A stretch of 64,000 bases of DNA from Blastococcus sp. URHD0036 (GTDB taxonomy: Bacteria > Actinomycetota > Actinomycetes > Mycobacteriales > Geodermatophilaceae). Positions 39,920 to 48,567 of this stretch are shown one piece after another. Within the stretch, counting starts at the first letter, position 1, and every line of letters starts with the position of its first letter. The translations under genes were made by a program, and so were the position numbers. The DNA lies in the NCBI RefSeq assembly GCF_000701365.1, contig NZ_JNIK01000013.1, positions 186,001 through 250,000 of the forward strand, in the 5' to 3' direction. A model generated the notes under the pieces. The model ran no database searches, was not told the DNA's origin, and was given only the letters and a program-made list of their open reading frames with translations.

Positions 39920-40794
39920 GCGGGGGCTCCTGCCCGGTCGGCGGCGGTGGTGAGGGCACGGCGGACGGTCACCTCGGCGAGGTGGCGGCGGAAGTCGCCG
40001 CTGCCGTGGACGTCGGAGGCGAGTTCCAGGCCGGCGACGGCGTCGGTGGCCGCGGCCGCGACGGTGTCCGCCGAGACGGGCTGACCGGCGAGCGACGCCT
40101 CGACCGCGGGCAGGCGCAGCGGCACGTCGGCGACGCCCATGAGGCACAGCCGGGCGGCCTCGACGGAGCCCGCGTCGTCGAGCACGACCATCGCGGCGAC
40201 CCCCACCAGCGCGAAGTCGCCGTGCCGCCGCGCGACCTCGGTGAACGCCCAGCCGGCGCCGGGCGGCGAGCCCGGTATGCGCACCTCGGTGAGCAGCTCG
40301 TCGTCGGCCAGCGCGGTCGTGTAGTGCCCCTGGAAGAACTCGGCCGCCGACAGCACGCGCTCGCCGCCCGCGCGGGAGCGGAGCACCAGCTGGGCGTCGG
40401 TCACGGCGGCCACCGCGGGCAGCTCCGCCGAGGCGTCGGCATGGGCGATGCTGCCGCCGATGGTGCCGCGGTTGCGGATGGCCTCGTGCCCGATCAGCGG
40501 CAGCGCCTCGGCCAGGACCGGGAGCCGGTCGCCGACGAGCGCCGACCGCTCCGCGGCCCGTTCCCGGGTGGTCGCGCCGAAGGCCACGCCACCGTCGAAC
40601 TCCGTGATGCCGGCGAGGCCGGCCACGCCGTTGAGGTCGATCAGGACGCTGGGCCGGGCCAGCCGCATGGAGAGCATCGGCAGCAGGCTCTGGCCGCCGG
40701 CGATGACCTTGCCCTCGTCGCCGTGCTCGGCGAGCAGGTCGAGGACCTCGTCCTCGGTCGTGGGGGCGGCGTAGGCGAACGGTGCGGGTTTCAT
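39916..40794 (-). CDS. Molybdenum hydroxylase medium subunit, FAD-binding (CoxM type)
   Basis: 292 residues. Seen: PAPFAYAAPTTEDEVLDLL, the FAD pyrophosphate segment VIAGGQSLLPMLSMR, then GGSIAHADASAELPAV, the second FAD motif (TIGG/AHADP region). C-terminal CO-dehydrogenase-type domain DVHGSGDFRRHLAEV. ATG 40794 overlaps the large-subunit stop (ATGA), so translation of the three subunits is coupled. Confidence 0.93.
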   Translation of the reverse strand: MKPAPFAYAAPTTEDEVLDLLAEHGDEGKVIAGGQSLLPMLSMRLARPSVLIDLNGVAGLAGITEFDGGVAFGATTRERAAERSALVGDRLPVLAEALPLIGHEAIRNRGTIGGSIAHADASAELPAVAAVTDAQLVLRSRAGGERVLSAAEFFQGHYTTALADDELLTEVRIPGSPPGAGWAFTEVARRHGDFALVGVAAMVVLDDAGSVEAARLCLMGVADVPLRLPAVEASLAGQPVSADTVAAAATDAVAGLELASDVHGSGDFRRHLAEVTVRRALTTAADRAGAPA

Positions 40795-43160
40795 CGGACC
40801 GGCACCGTCCCGACCAGCTCGAGGATCCGCGAGGGTGGCAGGTGCTGTTCGCGCACCTGCGCGCCGAAGGGCGCGAGTGCGTCCTCGATCGCGGAGGTGA
40901 TCGCCGCGGGGGCCACGATCATGCCGCCCTCCCCCACGCCCCGGAAGTTGACGTCGGGGTCGTTGAGCACGGTCTGCACGTGGTGCACCTCAATGTCGGG
41001 CACCAGGGTGCTGGTGGGCATCAGGTAGTCCAGGAACGAGGCGGCGACGAACTGGCCGTCCTCGTCGTAGGCGGCGTGTTCCAGCAGCACCGCGCCGACG
41101 GCCTGGGCCACCCCGCCGCGGATCTGCCCCTCGACGATGGCCGGGTTGACCGGCAGGCCGCAGTCCTCGACGACGACGTAGCGCTCGAAGGCCACCAGCC
41201 CGGTCTCGACGTCGACCTCCACGACGCAGGCGTGCACGCCGCCGGACCAGCCGCCCTCCCCTCCGTCGAACACCTCCGTGATCCGCAGGTCGGCGTCCAC
41301 GCCGTCGGGCAGCCGCTCCGGCTCGGTCGCGACGATCCGTGCCAGCTCGGCCAGGGGGAGCGCGATGCCCGGGGTCCCGCGGACCGAGACGGTGCTGTCG
41401 GCCAGCTCCAGGTCGCCGGCGTCGGCCTCCAGCAGTTCGGCGGCCAGGGCCAGCACCTTGGCCTTCAGCGCCCGGGAACCGTGCAGCACGCTGCCGTTGG
41501 CCATCGTCGCCGCCCGGCTGCCGCCGGTGCCGATGAGCGCGACCGGCGTGATGTCGGTGTCGCCCCACAGGACGTCGATGTCGGTGAAGCGCACGCCGAG
41601 CTCGTCCGCGGCGACCTGCGCGAGTGTGGTCTGGTGGCCCTGGCCGTGCGGCTGCTGCCGGGTGGTGATGACCACCCGGCCACGCTCGTCGACGGCCAGG
41701 TAGGTCGTCTCGTCGCCGACGATGTCGGCCTGCCGCTCGCCGTTGGTCTTCGGCGGCGGCGCACCCTCGAGGTAGGCGGCCAGGCCCAGGCCGAGGTATC
41801 TGCCCTCGGCCCGCGCGGCCTCCTGCCGTTCCCGGAAGGCCGGGACGTCGAGCAGGCGGACGGCCTCCTCCAGGCACTCCCGGGTGGTGACGCCGAGGTA
41901 GGGCGTGCCGGTCAGCATGGCCAGCGGGGACTCGTCGCGGACGACGTAGTTGCGGCGCCGCACCTCGACGGGGTCCAGGCCCAGTTCGCGGGCCACGATG
42001 TCCAGCGACCGCTCGCGCAGGAAGTCGCCGGTCGCCCACGGGCCGCGGTAGCTGACGTAGGTGGCCTTGTTGCTGAAGACGCTGGTGGCCTTGGCCCCCA
42101 GTGCCTCGAGCTTCATCGGTCCCTGGAAGAACATGACGGCCGCCATCGCCATCGTGGAGCCGGGGAACGGGTCGGCGAGGTAGGCGCCGACGTTCAGCAC
42201 CAGGTCCAGGCGGGCGCCGATGATCCGTCCGTCGTCGGTCACCGCCAGTTCGACGTCGGCCTTCTCCTCACGGGCGTGGCCGCCGGTCGCGAGGTGCTCG
42301 AGCCGGTCCTCCACCCACTTGACCGGGCGACCCAGGTCCTTGGCCGCGGCCGCGACGGCGACGTCCTCCCGGAAGACGCTGTTCTTCAGGCCGAAGCCGC
42401 CGCCGACGTCGGCGGCCAGCACCCGGATCTGCTCCATCGGGACGCCGATCTGCGGGGGCAGCAGCAGCCGCAGCATGTGCGGGGACTGGGTACTGGCGTG
42501 CAGGGTCAGCTTCTGCGCCGCAGAGTCCCAGCTCGCCACGATCCCGCGGGTCTCCATCGGGTTCGGGTGGTGCCGGTGCACCGAGATGGTCGCGGTCAGC
42601 ACCCGGTCGGCGCGGGCGAAGGCCCCGTCGACGTCACCCAGGGGCAGCTCCATCTGGAAGGCGAGGTTCGAGCCGACCTCCTCGAACAGCGGCGGCTTGG
42701 CCGGGTCGAGCGCGTCGGCGTAGCTGACGACGGCCTCCAGCGGCTCGATGTCCACCTCGATGAGCTCGAGCGCGTCCTCGGCGAGGTACCGGCTCTCGGC
42801 GACCACCAGGGCGATCGGGTCGCCGACGTGCCGCACCTTGTCGACGGCGAGGCCGTAGGACGCCGGCAGCGCCATGCCGGGCATCTGGTCCATGCCCGCG
42901 ATCACCCCGGGCTTCCCCGGCTCGGTGAGGCGCTGCATGTCCGCGCCGGTGTAGACCGCCACCACCCCGGGGAGCTCCAGGGCCTCGGCGACGTCCACCG
43001 ACAGCAGCCGCCCGTGCGGCGCGTAGCTGCGGAGGAACGCCGCGTGCAGCATCCCGGGCAGCACGACGTCGTCGAGGTAGCGGCCCCGCCCGGTCAGGAT
43101 CCGCGGGTCCTCGACCCGCCGCACGCTGGCGCCGACGGCGCGAGCCCCCACCTCGGTCAC
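40791..43160 (-). CDS. Molybdenum hydroxylase large subunit (aldehyde/xanthine oxidase family, form II-like)
   Basis: 789 residues from GTG 43160, chosen because the conserved GASVRRVEDPRILTGRGRYLDD begins about 10 residues in. Seen: molybdopterin-binding ADVGGGFGLKN, the loop ATYVSYRGPWA, QGHQTTLAQV and the C-terminal GVGEGG carrying the base-catalysis Glu. CO dehydrogenase form I has AYRCSFR in this loop; here it is SYRGPWA, without the Cys that holds copper, so this is not a carbon-monoxide enzyme. Substrate class: aldehydes, purines or N-heterocycles. No chaperone or cofactor gene is adjacent. Confidence 0.92.
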   Translation of the reverse strand: MTEVGARAVGASVRRVEDPRILTGRGRYLDDVVLPGMLHAAFLRSYAPHGRLLSVDVAEALELPGVVAVYTGADMQRLTEPGKPGVIAGMDQMPGMALPASYGLAVDKVRHVGDPIALVVAESRYLAEDALELIEVDIEPLEAVVSYADALDPAKPPLFEEVGSNLAFQMELPLGDVDGAFARADRVLTATISVHRHHPNPMETRGIVASWDSAAQKLTLHASTQSPHMLRLLLPPQIGVPMEQIRVLAADVGGGFGLKNSVFREDVAVAAAAKDLGRPVKWVEDRLEHLATGGHAREEKADVELAVTDDGRIIGARLDLVLNVGAYLADPFPGSTMAMAAVMFFQGPMKLEALGAKATSVFSNKATYVSYRGPWATGDFLRERSLDIVARELGLDPVEVRRRNYVVRDESPLAMLTGTPYLGVTTRECLEEAVRLLDVPAFRERQEAARAEGRYLGLGLAAYLEGAPPPKTNGERQADIVGDETTYLAVDERGRVVITTRQQPHGQGHQTTLAQVAADELGVRFTDIDVLWGDTDITPVALIGTGGSRAATMANGSVLHGSRALKAKVLALAAELLEADAGDLELADSTVSVRGTPGIALPLAELARIVATEPERLPDGVDADLRITEVFDGGEGGWSGGVHACVVEVDVETGLVAFERYVVVEDCGLPVNPAIVEGQIRGGVAQAVGAVLLEHAAYDEDGQFVAASFLDYLMPTSTLVPDIEVHHVQTVLNDPDVNFRGVGEGGMIVAPAAITSAIEDALAPFGAQVREQHLPPSRILELVGTVPVR

Positions 43161-43278
43161 GAGACCCCTCTCCGCAGCGCCCGGCCGTTGTGCGGCGCTC
43201 GCGCGCCGTCCGGCCCACCGGATGCTGTCGGAGGGGCGCCGCTGTGGCAAGGATCACCCCAGCGGGAGCCGCCGTCGG

Positions 43279-43467
43279 CTACTCGCGGACGACCCAGACC
43301 TCGGCCGGTCCGCTCGGGGTGTCCCGGACCTGGACCGGCTGGAACCGCTCGTAGACGCCGAACCAGTGCGGGCCGTCGTAGACGAGCACCGACGACGCCA
43401 GCTGGTCGGGCGCCACGTCGTCCACCTCGCCGTGGCGGGGGCCGCCCCAGTGGAAGACCAGTGACAT
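43279..43467 (-). CDS. Small hypothetical protein
   Basis: 62 residues from ATG 43467. A compact protein with aromatic and acidic residues (SLVFHWGGPRHGEVDDVAP, VLVYDGPHWFGVYERFQPV), no membrane segment. It fits the composition of a folded beta protein rather than a random GC-rich frame, but no family is recognised. It lies between the molybdenum hydroxylase operon and the DyP peroxidase, same strand as both, with spacers over 65 bases. Confidence 0.55.
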   Translation of the reverse strand: MSLVFHWGGPRHGEVDDVAPDQLASSVLVYDGPHWFGVYERFQPVQVRDTPSGPAEVWVVRE

Positions 43468-43534
43468 GGCCGTCACGGTAGTCCGACGCCCTGACGGCGG
43501 GTGCGGCGCTCCGGCGGGCGGGGGCGCCGGCCGC

Positions 43535-44443
43535 TCAGTCGTCGTCCTCCGGCGCGAAACGGGCGAGGGACTCCACCGTCGGGACGGTGTAGTACGCGCC
43601 GGACAGCGGCGTGGTCCAGTGGGTCAGCGCGTCGCGGATCCCGTCGGTCGCGCCGGCCATGCGCCGCAGCATCTCGTGCATCCGCCAGCGGTCCTGCGCG
43701 AAACCCACGAACGCCGTCCCGTGGTCGGTGACCCCGCCGTAGGCGACGTTGCGGCGGAAGATCTTCCGTTCCTCGCCGTCCACCTCGATGTTCGTGCGGG
43801 CGATGTGCGCGCTGGCCGGCTTCTCCTCGTCGGAGAACTCGACGTCGTCGGCCTTGGTCCGGCCCATCGCCCGCTCCTGGCCGCGGACGCCGAGCGTCTC
43901 CCAGCCCCGCGTCTCGTGCCGCCAGACCTGGAACAGCAGGACCGAGGACCCGGCGCCGGGCCCCGACGGCACGGTCGCGACCCCCGGTGCCTCCAGCAGG
44001 GACGGGTTCTCGGTGCCGTCGACGAAGCCGGTGAGGTCGCGCGAGTGCGAGTACAGCCACCCGGTCACCTCACCGGCGACGTCCGCGACGTCGCGGACGG
44101 CGTCGATCACCTGGCGGGCGTTGTCGAAGACGGCGGAGCGGTTGCCGCCGGCCACCCAGACCCACGCGTCGTGCTGGGTCGCGGGCATGGTGAACCCGCC
44201 GGGTCCGGTGATCGGCTCGGCGAACCCGGCCGCGTCGGGCGGACCGTCCCCCGGCGCCACCTGCTCCCAGAGCTCCGGGCGGAACGCCACCACGAGGTTG
44301 ACCCCGCCGACGGTGGAGAGCGGGCCGCTCACCCCGACGACCGCGCGCACGAGCGCATCGGGCGCCGTCCCGGGCGCGAGGTCCAGCTCCAGGTAGCAGT
44401 GCTCGGGGGTGCCCAGCGCGAAGATCCCGGGTTGCGACGTCAC
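43535..44443 (-). CDS. DyP-type peroxidase
   Basis: 302 residues from ATG 44443, ferredoxin-like haem peroxidase. Seen: GFVDGTENP with the distal catalytic Asp of the GxxDG motif, the preceding AVVGVSGPLSTVGGVNLVVAF region, and DHGTAFVGFAQD with downstream haem-pocket His and Arg candidates (ARTNIEVDGEERKIFRRNVAYGG). No Tat or Sec signal peptide, and no encapsulin cargo tail is seen at the C-terminus. Decolourising or lignin-related oxidation is the usual in vitro activity. Single gene. Confidence 0.9.
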   Translation of the reverse strand: MTSQPGIFALGTPEHCYLELDLAPGTAPDALVRAVVGVSGPLSTVGGVNLVVAFRPELWEQVAPGDGPPDAAGFAEPITGPGGFTMPATQHDAWVWVAGGNRSAVFDNARQVIDAVRDVADVAGEVTGWLYSHSRDLTGFVDGTENPSLLEAPGVATVPSGPGAGSSVLLFQVWRHETRGWETLGVRGQERAMGRTKADDVEFSDEEKPASAHIARTNIEVDGEERKIFRRNVAYGGVTDHGTAFVGFAQDRWRMHEMLRRMAGATDGIRDALTHWTTPLSGAYYTVPTVESLARFAPEDDD

Positions 44444-44649
44444 GGCTGCACAGCGTGCCAGGCCCGCTCCGGCGACCCGCGCGGTCGCACCGGTCGCTCT
44501 CGGAACCGGGGAGGGTTAGCGTGCGGGTGGGCGCGTGCAGCTGCGCGCCCCGTGCGTCATGACGCGGCGCACCCCAGCACCGGCCCCGATCCCCGGGATG
44601 CCGGCGGCCGCGGGTGCGTACGCCCCGGTCACCACACCGAGGCGGCGCC

Positions 44650-45371
44650 ATGGACCCGAGGACCGAGGACCCACCCGCAGTGATCGTCCAGGCGCTGGAC
44701 GAGCTCGCCCGGGTCACCCTGCGCGACAGCTCCGTGTCGTCGCTGCTGCAGAAGGTCGCCGACGTCACCCGGCAGGTGATGCCGGGCCGCCCCGAGGCCT
44801 CGGTCTCCCTGCTCGTCGACGACCGGCCCAGCACGCTGGCCTACAGCGGACAGCTGGCCATAAACTGCGACGAGAGCCAGTACGGGCACGGGTACGGCCC
44901 GTGCCTGCACGCCGCCGCGACGGGCGAGCTGACCTGGGTGCCCGACACGCGCGTCGAGACGCGGTGGCCGGACTACATGCGCTCGGCCGCGGATTACGGC
45001 GCCCTGGCCTCGCTGTCGGTGCCCCTGCCGATCAACGAGGGGGTGCGGGGCGCGCTGAACATCTACGCGCGCGAAGCCGACGCGTTCGACGACATGAGCA
45101 CGGCGGTGGCCGCGCGGCTGGCGCCCTACGCCGGCGTCGCCGCCGCCAACATGCTCGACTACCAGAACGCCCGCGACATGGCGGAGAACCTGCAGTCGGC
45201 GCTGGAGTCACGGGCCACCATCGACCAGGCCAAGGGCATGCTCATGGAGCGCTTCACGCTCTCCCCGACCTGGCCTTCCAGGTGCTGGCCCGCGTCTCGA
45301 TGACCACGAACAAAAAGGTCCGCGAGGTGGCCGAGCGCCTCGTGCAGACCGGGCAGATCGACCTCGGCTGA
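44650..45371 (+). pseudogene. GAF-ANTAR regulator with single-base frameshift
   Basis: An intact frame from ATG 44650 gives a GAF domain (about 20-170: ASVSLLVDDRPSTL, YGHGYGPCLHAAATG) and the first half of an ANTAR domain (ATIDQAKGMLMERFTLSP), then derails and stops at 45303. The missing half, DLAFQVLARVSMTTNKKVREVAERL, is present one frame away and ends at 45371. One base is lost near 45263-45267, where CTCTCCCCGACC needs one more base to read on. If repaired, the product would be about 240 residues and would bind RNA as an antiterminator. Sequencing error is as likely as true decay. Confidence 0.8.
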
Positions 45372-45390
45372 CCACCCGGCAGCCGGCGGC

Positions 45391-46125
45391 CTACTGGGGC
45401 GTGTCGCTCTCCAGCGCCAGGCGCTCCAGCGGGAGCCGGCCCTCGACCACCTCGAGGGCCACGTCGTCGAGGTCCCCGCCCTCGGCGTAGGCGTACGCCC
45501 GGAGGACCGCCAGCGCGTCCTCGCTGTCCATCCGGAGCCCCGCGTTGAGGTAGCCCATGGCCTGCCAGACGATCGCCCGCCGTTCGGTGGCCGGGGCGTC
45601 GACCCATGCCGGGGCGTCCCCGGACCGCTGGGTCGCCCGGGACTGCGCCTCGAGAGTGGCCGCCACCTCGTCGGCGACCGCCAGCGCGTCCTGCAGGCCG
45701 AGGTCCCCGACACCCCGGGGCGGGACGATGTAGAGGTCCAGCGCGCCGATGCCCCCCAGTCCGCCGCCCAGGGGCAGCGAGATGGAGCCCCGGACGGGCG
45801 TGCGGGCGACCAGCGCGTCGTAGAAGGCCGGCCAGCGGGTCGCGATGGAGCCCTTGTCGGCCACGACCGGTCGCCCCTCGGCGTGCGCGGCCAGGCACGG
45901 CCCCTCGCCGATCGTGAACTGCAGCCGCTCGACCTCCCCGGCGACCGGATCACTGGCGCCCAGGGGCAGCCGCCGGTCGTGGGCGAAGAAGAGGCTGATG
46001 CCCGCGCCGTCGACGGGCAGCACCCGCGCGGCCGCGCGGGCCAGGCGGGTGGGGAGCAATTCGGGGGCGGACAGCTCGGCCGCCGACTCGGTCAGCGCGT
46101 CGCGCAACTGCTCGGCGAGGGTCAC
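45391..46125 (-). CDS. GAF-ANTAR domain antiterminator
   Basis: 244 residues from ATG 46125. N-terminal GAF (about 20-160: GISLFFAHDRRLPLGASDP, LQFTIGEGPCLAAHAEGRPVV) and C-terminal ANTAR (about 185-240: ERRAIVWQAMGYLNAGLRMDSEDALAVLRAYAY). It would sense a small molecule or redox state and bind paired hairpins in nascent RNA to suppress termination. Convergent with the frameshifted paralogue, 20 bases apart. The 225 bases before its start (46126-46350) show no gene. Confidence 0.9.
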   Translation of the reverse strand: MTLAEQLRDALTESAAELSAPELLPTRLARAAARVLPVDGAGISLFFAHDRRLPLGASDPVAGEVERLQFTIGEGPCLAAHAEGRPVVADKGSIATRWPAFYDALVARTPVRGSISLPLGGGLGGIGALDLYIVPPRGVGDLGLQDALAVADEVAATLEAQSRATQRSGDAPAWVDAPATERRAIVWQAMGYLNAGLRMDSEDALAVLRAYAYAEGGDLDDVALEVVEGRLPLERLALESDTPQ

Positions 46126-46350
46126 CGGACTCCAGACGTGCAGGCCACGGCGATGCGCGGCGGTGCAGCCGGGCTGCTCTCACCCGCAGGTCCACCTTCC
46201 CCGAGGCGACCACCGCGCGCCACCGGAGGGGACGCCGGAGTCGGCGAACGGGTGAGCCGATGACACGTTCGGAGCGGGCCGGCGGCATCGTCCGTAGCGT
46301 CGTCCTGAGCCGCTGGCGTTCACAACTGCAGCCTCCGCGGTCAGGCTCCG

Positions 46351-46650
46351 TCAGTCCAGCAAGCGGCTGGCGGGGCCGCCCCGCACGGCCTCGCGCGCCC
46401 GCTCGTCGCGCGCGTCGAGCGACTCGTAGAACCGGCTCCGGTTCACCGCGGTCGGCCAGCCGTGCGCACGGCCGTACTTCTGCACCGTGTTGGCGGAGAA
46501 CCCCAGCGCCGCCACCGAGCGCACCGATGCGCCGTTGAGCAGCGCCTCGGCCACCGCCTGCTCCAGCCGCTCCTGGGCGGCGCTGACGCCCGCCATCGCG
46601 GCGCGGATCCGTTCCACGTCGCCGTCGGTGACCGGCCGCTGATCGGGCAC
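46351..46650 (-). CDS. Small HTH protein
   Basis: 99 residues from GTG 46650. The middle (VAEALLNGASVRSVAALGFSANTVQKYGRAHGWP) forms a resolvase/homeodomain-like helix-turn-helix: a helix, a Gly-containing turn, and a recognition helix with Asn-Thr-Val-Gln. N-terminal helix and a basic C-terminal tail (RSRFYESLDARDERAREAVRG). It is not a recognised family. A perfect 11-bp inverted repeat 21 bases upstream of its start is the likely self-operator. Confidence 0.65.
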   Translation of the reverse strand: MPDQRPVTDGDVERIRAAMAGVSAAQERLEQAVAEALLNGASVRSVAALGFSANTVQKYGRAHGWPTAVNRSRFYESLDARDERAREAVRGGPASRLLD

Positions 46651-46670
46651 CGGTCGACGGTAGGTCGCTC

Positions 46671-46699
46671 CTGATCGTGTCGCAACCTGACACGATCAG
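46671..46699. promoter_or_regulatory. Perfect 11-7-11 operator-like dyad
   Basis: CTGATCGTGTC, seven bases, GACACGATCAG, immediately upstream of the small HTH gene. Strength and placement suit an autoregulatory operator; a hairpin role is less likely since no gene ends here. Confidence 0.5.
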
Positions 46700-46722
46700 C
46701 GATCGAGCGCCGCCGGGAACGA

Positions 46723-46755
46723 CTCAGGGCGCCCTCCGGAGGAGGACGCCCTGAG
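46723..46755 (-). terminator. Hairpin terminator of tRNA-Ala
   Basis: CTCAGGGCG and CGCCCTGAG (9-bp stem) with an inner GC hairpin, starting 10 bases after the tRNA 3' end on the minus strand. Confidence 0.7.
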
Positions 46756-46765
46756 TGCGAACGGG

Positions 46766-46838
46766 TGGAGCTGAGGGGACTCGAACCCCTGACCCCCACA
46801 CTGCCAGTGTGGTGCGCTACCAGCTGCGCCACAGCCCC
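46766..46838 (-). tRNA. tRNA-Ala (GGC anticodon)
   Basis: 73 nucleotides forming a full cloverleaf: acceptor stem GGGGCTG with CAGCTCC including the G3-U70 wobble pair that marks alanine tRNAs, D-loop AGCTGGTAG, anticodon stem CCACA/TGTGG with loop CTGGCAG (anticodon GGC, reading GCC), T-arm GGTTCGAGTCC and discriminator A. The terminal CCA is not encoded. Confidence 0.95.
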
Positions 46839-46929
46839 GTTCCGGCCCCGGTCGAGTGCCCCTGAGCCGTCCAGAACTGTACATCCCCCGCCGCGCGCCG
46901 ACGCGGAGGGGGTGGGGCGCGCCGGGCGG

Positions 46930-47343
46930 TCAGCCCTGCGTCATCTGGGCGATGCGCAGGTGGTTGCCGAACGGGTCGCGCAGGCCGAAGTCGATGCCGT
47001 ACGGCTGGTCGACCGGCTCCTCGGTGATCTCCACGCCCTTCTCCTTGAGCTCGGCGTGGGTCTTGTGCGCGTCCTCGCACTGGAAGAACAGGTGGCCGCC
47101 CGCCGCGCCCTTGCTCACCAGCTCGCGCACCTGGGCGGCGGTCTCGTCGCTCATGGACGGCGGACCGGGCTTCTCGAGCAGGATCTGCCGGTCGGGCTGG
47201 CCGGGCAGGGCGATGGTCAGCCACCGCATGGGGCCGAACGCCATGTCGTTGGTGACCTCGAAGCCGAGCTTGCCGACGTAGAAGTCGAGCGCGGCATCCT
47301 GGTCGGGGACGTAGATCTGGGTGATGGTCAGCGCCTTCAGCAT
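46930..47343 (-). CDS. VOC (glyoxalase/bleomycin-resistance) family protein
   Basis: 137 residues from ATG 47343. Two beta-alpha-beta-beta-beta modules: ITQIYVPDQDAALDFYVGKLGF and GHLFFQCEDAHKTHAELKEKG, ending GIDFGLRDPFGNHLRIAQ. Metal ligand positions look partial, so catalysis, resistance or simple binding are all possible. Second gene of a two-gene operon downstream of an AraC-family regulator, a common actinobacterial pairing. Confidence 0.87.
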   Translation of the reverse strand: MLKALTITQIYVPDQDAALDFYVGKLGFEVTNDMAFGPMRWLTIALPGQPDRQILLEKPGPPSMSDETAAQVRELVSKGAAGGHLFFQCEDAHKTHAELKEKGVEITEEPVDQPYGIDFGLRDPFGNHLRIAQMTQG

Positions 47344-47363
47344 GTCCAGGACGCTAGGGGCGC

Positions 47364-47777
47364 TCAGGCCTGCGGCGCTTCTCCGAAACTGCTCGGTCGC
47401 AGCCACGCCATCGCGAAGCAGGACGGCGCGAGGGGCAGCGGGCCGCGGCGGCGGTGCACGCTCGGCGGCTCGCCCACCACGTCGCGGAAGACCCGGCTGA
47501 AGGTGCCCAGGCTGCTGAACCCGACCGCCGTGCAGATGTCGGTCACGGAGCGGTCGGTGGAGCGCAGCAGGAACATCGCCCGCTCGACGCGGCGGCGCTG
47601 CAGGTACCGGTGCGGGGTCTCGCCGAAGACCGAGCGGAAGGTCCGGATGAAGTGCGCCTCGGAGACGTGCGCGATCCCGGCGAGGGTCGGGATGTCCAGC
47701 GGCTCGGCGTAGGCCCGGTCCATCGCGTCACGGGCGCGCAGCATCCACCGGTTGGTGTCCTCCGCGGCGCTGCCCAC
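47364..47777 (-). CDS. AraC family regulator (DNA-binding domain only)
   Basis: 137 residues from GTG 47777; consists essentially of the two HTH motifs of AraC: LDIPTLAGIAHVSEAHFIRTFRSVFGETPHRYLQRRRVERAMFLLRSTDRSVTDICTAVGFSSLGTFSRVFRDVVG. There is no ligand-binding N-terminal domain. Twenty bases separate it from the VOC gene it presumably controls. Confidence 0.88.
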   Translation of the reverse strand: MGSAAEDTNRWMLRARDAMDRAYAEPLDIPTLAGIAHVSEAHFIRTFRSVFGETPHRYLQRRRVERAMFLLRSTDRSVTDICTAVGFSSLGTFSRVFRDVVGEPPSVHRRRGPLPLAPSCFAMAWLRPSSFGEAPQA

Positions 47778-47799
47778 GGCGCCATCCCAGCAGAGCCGG

Positions 47800-48567
47800 T
47801 CAGCCGACCTCGACGCCGCGCGCCGCGAGCCACGGGACGGGGTCGATCCGGCGGCCGTCCATGCCGCCCTGGTGCACCTCGAAGTGCAGGTGCGGGCCGG
47901 TCGACTGCCCACGGTTGCCGAGCAGCGCGATCGTGTCGCCGGCGTCGACGTAGTCGCCCACCTCGACCAGGATCGAGTCCATGTGGCCGTAGACGGTGAC
48001 GTCGCCGTTCTCGTGGAGGATGTAGACGGCCAGGCCGAAGCCACTGGCCGCGCCGGCCCGCAGCACCACGCCGTCGGCGGCGGCGTACTCCGGCGTGCGC
48101 ATCGGCGCCGCCAGGTCGATGCCGTAGTGGAAGGTGCCCCAACGGGAGCAGAAGCAGCTGGTGTAGCGGGCGCCGGCGACCGGGAGGACGGCCTTCGGGC
48201 GGGCCGCCTCCGCGGCCGCCTCGGCGGCAGCGGCCTCGGCCTCGGCGCGGGCGGCCCGGGTGGCCGTGACCTCCTGCAGCCGCTGCTGGGCCTCAGCCTC
48301 GGTGATGGAGGCCATCGGCATGATCTCGGTCGCCTCGTCGGCGATGCCCAGCTCCTGCTGCGCCGCCAGGACGCTCGTCGGGTCCGCCGCCGCCTCCGGC
48401 GCGTTCTGCAGCCCCAGGAACGCCGCCGCCATCCCGCCCGCGATCAGCGCGGCCAGCAGCGCCGCCGGCCGCCGTCCCCGCACGCCACCGGGCGCGCCGA
48501 TGGCGCGATGCGACCCGGTGCTGGGGCCCTCCGCGATGTCGCGGGTGCCGTGGGTGCTGCGGCGCAT
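47800..48567 (-). CDS. M23 family metallopeptidase
   Basis: 255 residues from ATG 48567. N-terminal cytosolic Arg-rich part, one membrane segment (about 36-54, ALLAALIAGGMAAAFLGL), Ala/Glu-rich coiled coil (about 80-125), then the lysostaphin-type fold with HYGIDLAAP (first zinc His and Asp) and the C-terminal GPHLHFEVHQGG (H-x-H). It would cut peptidoglycan cross-links or act in daughter-cell separation. No LysM or SH3 domain is seen. Confidence 0.9.
   Translation of the reverse strand: MRRSTHGTRDIAEGPSTGSHRAIGAPGGVRGRRPAALLAALIAGGMAAAFLGLQNAPEAAADPTSVLAAQQELGIADEATEIMPMASITEAEAQQRLQEVTATRAARAEAEAAAAEAAAEAARPKAVLPVAGARYTSCFCSRWGTFHYGIDLAAPMRTPEYAAADGVVLRAGAASGFGLAVYILHENGDVTVYGHMDSILVEVGDYVDAGDTIALLGNRGQSTGPHLHFEVHQGGMDGRRIDPVPWLAARGVEVG

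Noticed and set aside
39434-43160. Carbon-monoxide dehydrogenase (coxMSL)
   Set aside because: The active-site loop lacks the Cys that holds copper (SYRGPWA in place of AYRCSFR), and gene order and accessory genes do not fit.
40782-43481. Very long open frames antisense to known genes (also 7828-10470, 60361-63000, 16434-18128)
   Set aside because: They are mirror frames of strongly supported genes; their translations are Arg/Gly/Ala-rich or repetitive without domains, which is normal at this GC content.
43535-44443. Encapsulin cargo peroxidase
   Set aside because: No C-terminal targeting tail and no encapsulin gene next to it.
46766-46838. Integrated element at tRNA-Ala
   Set aside because: No integrase or direct repeat of the tRNA 3' end is seen on either side; genes around it are ordinary.
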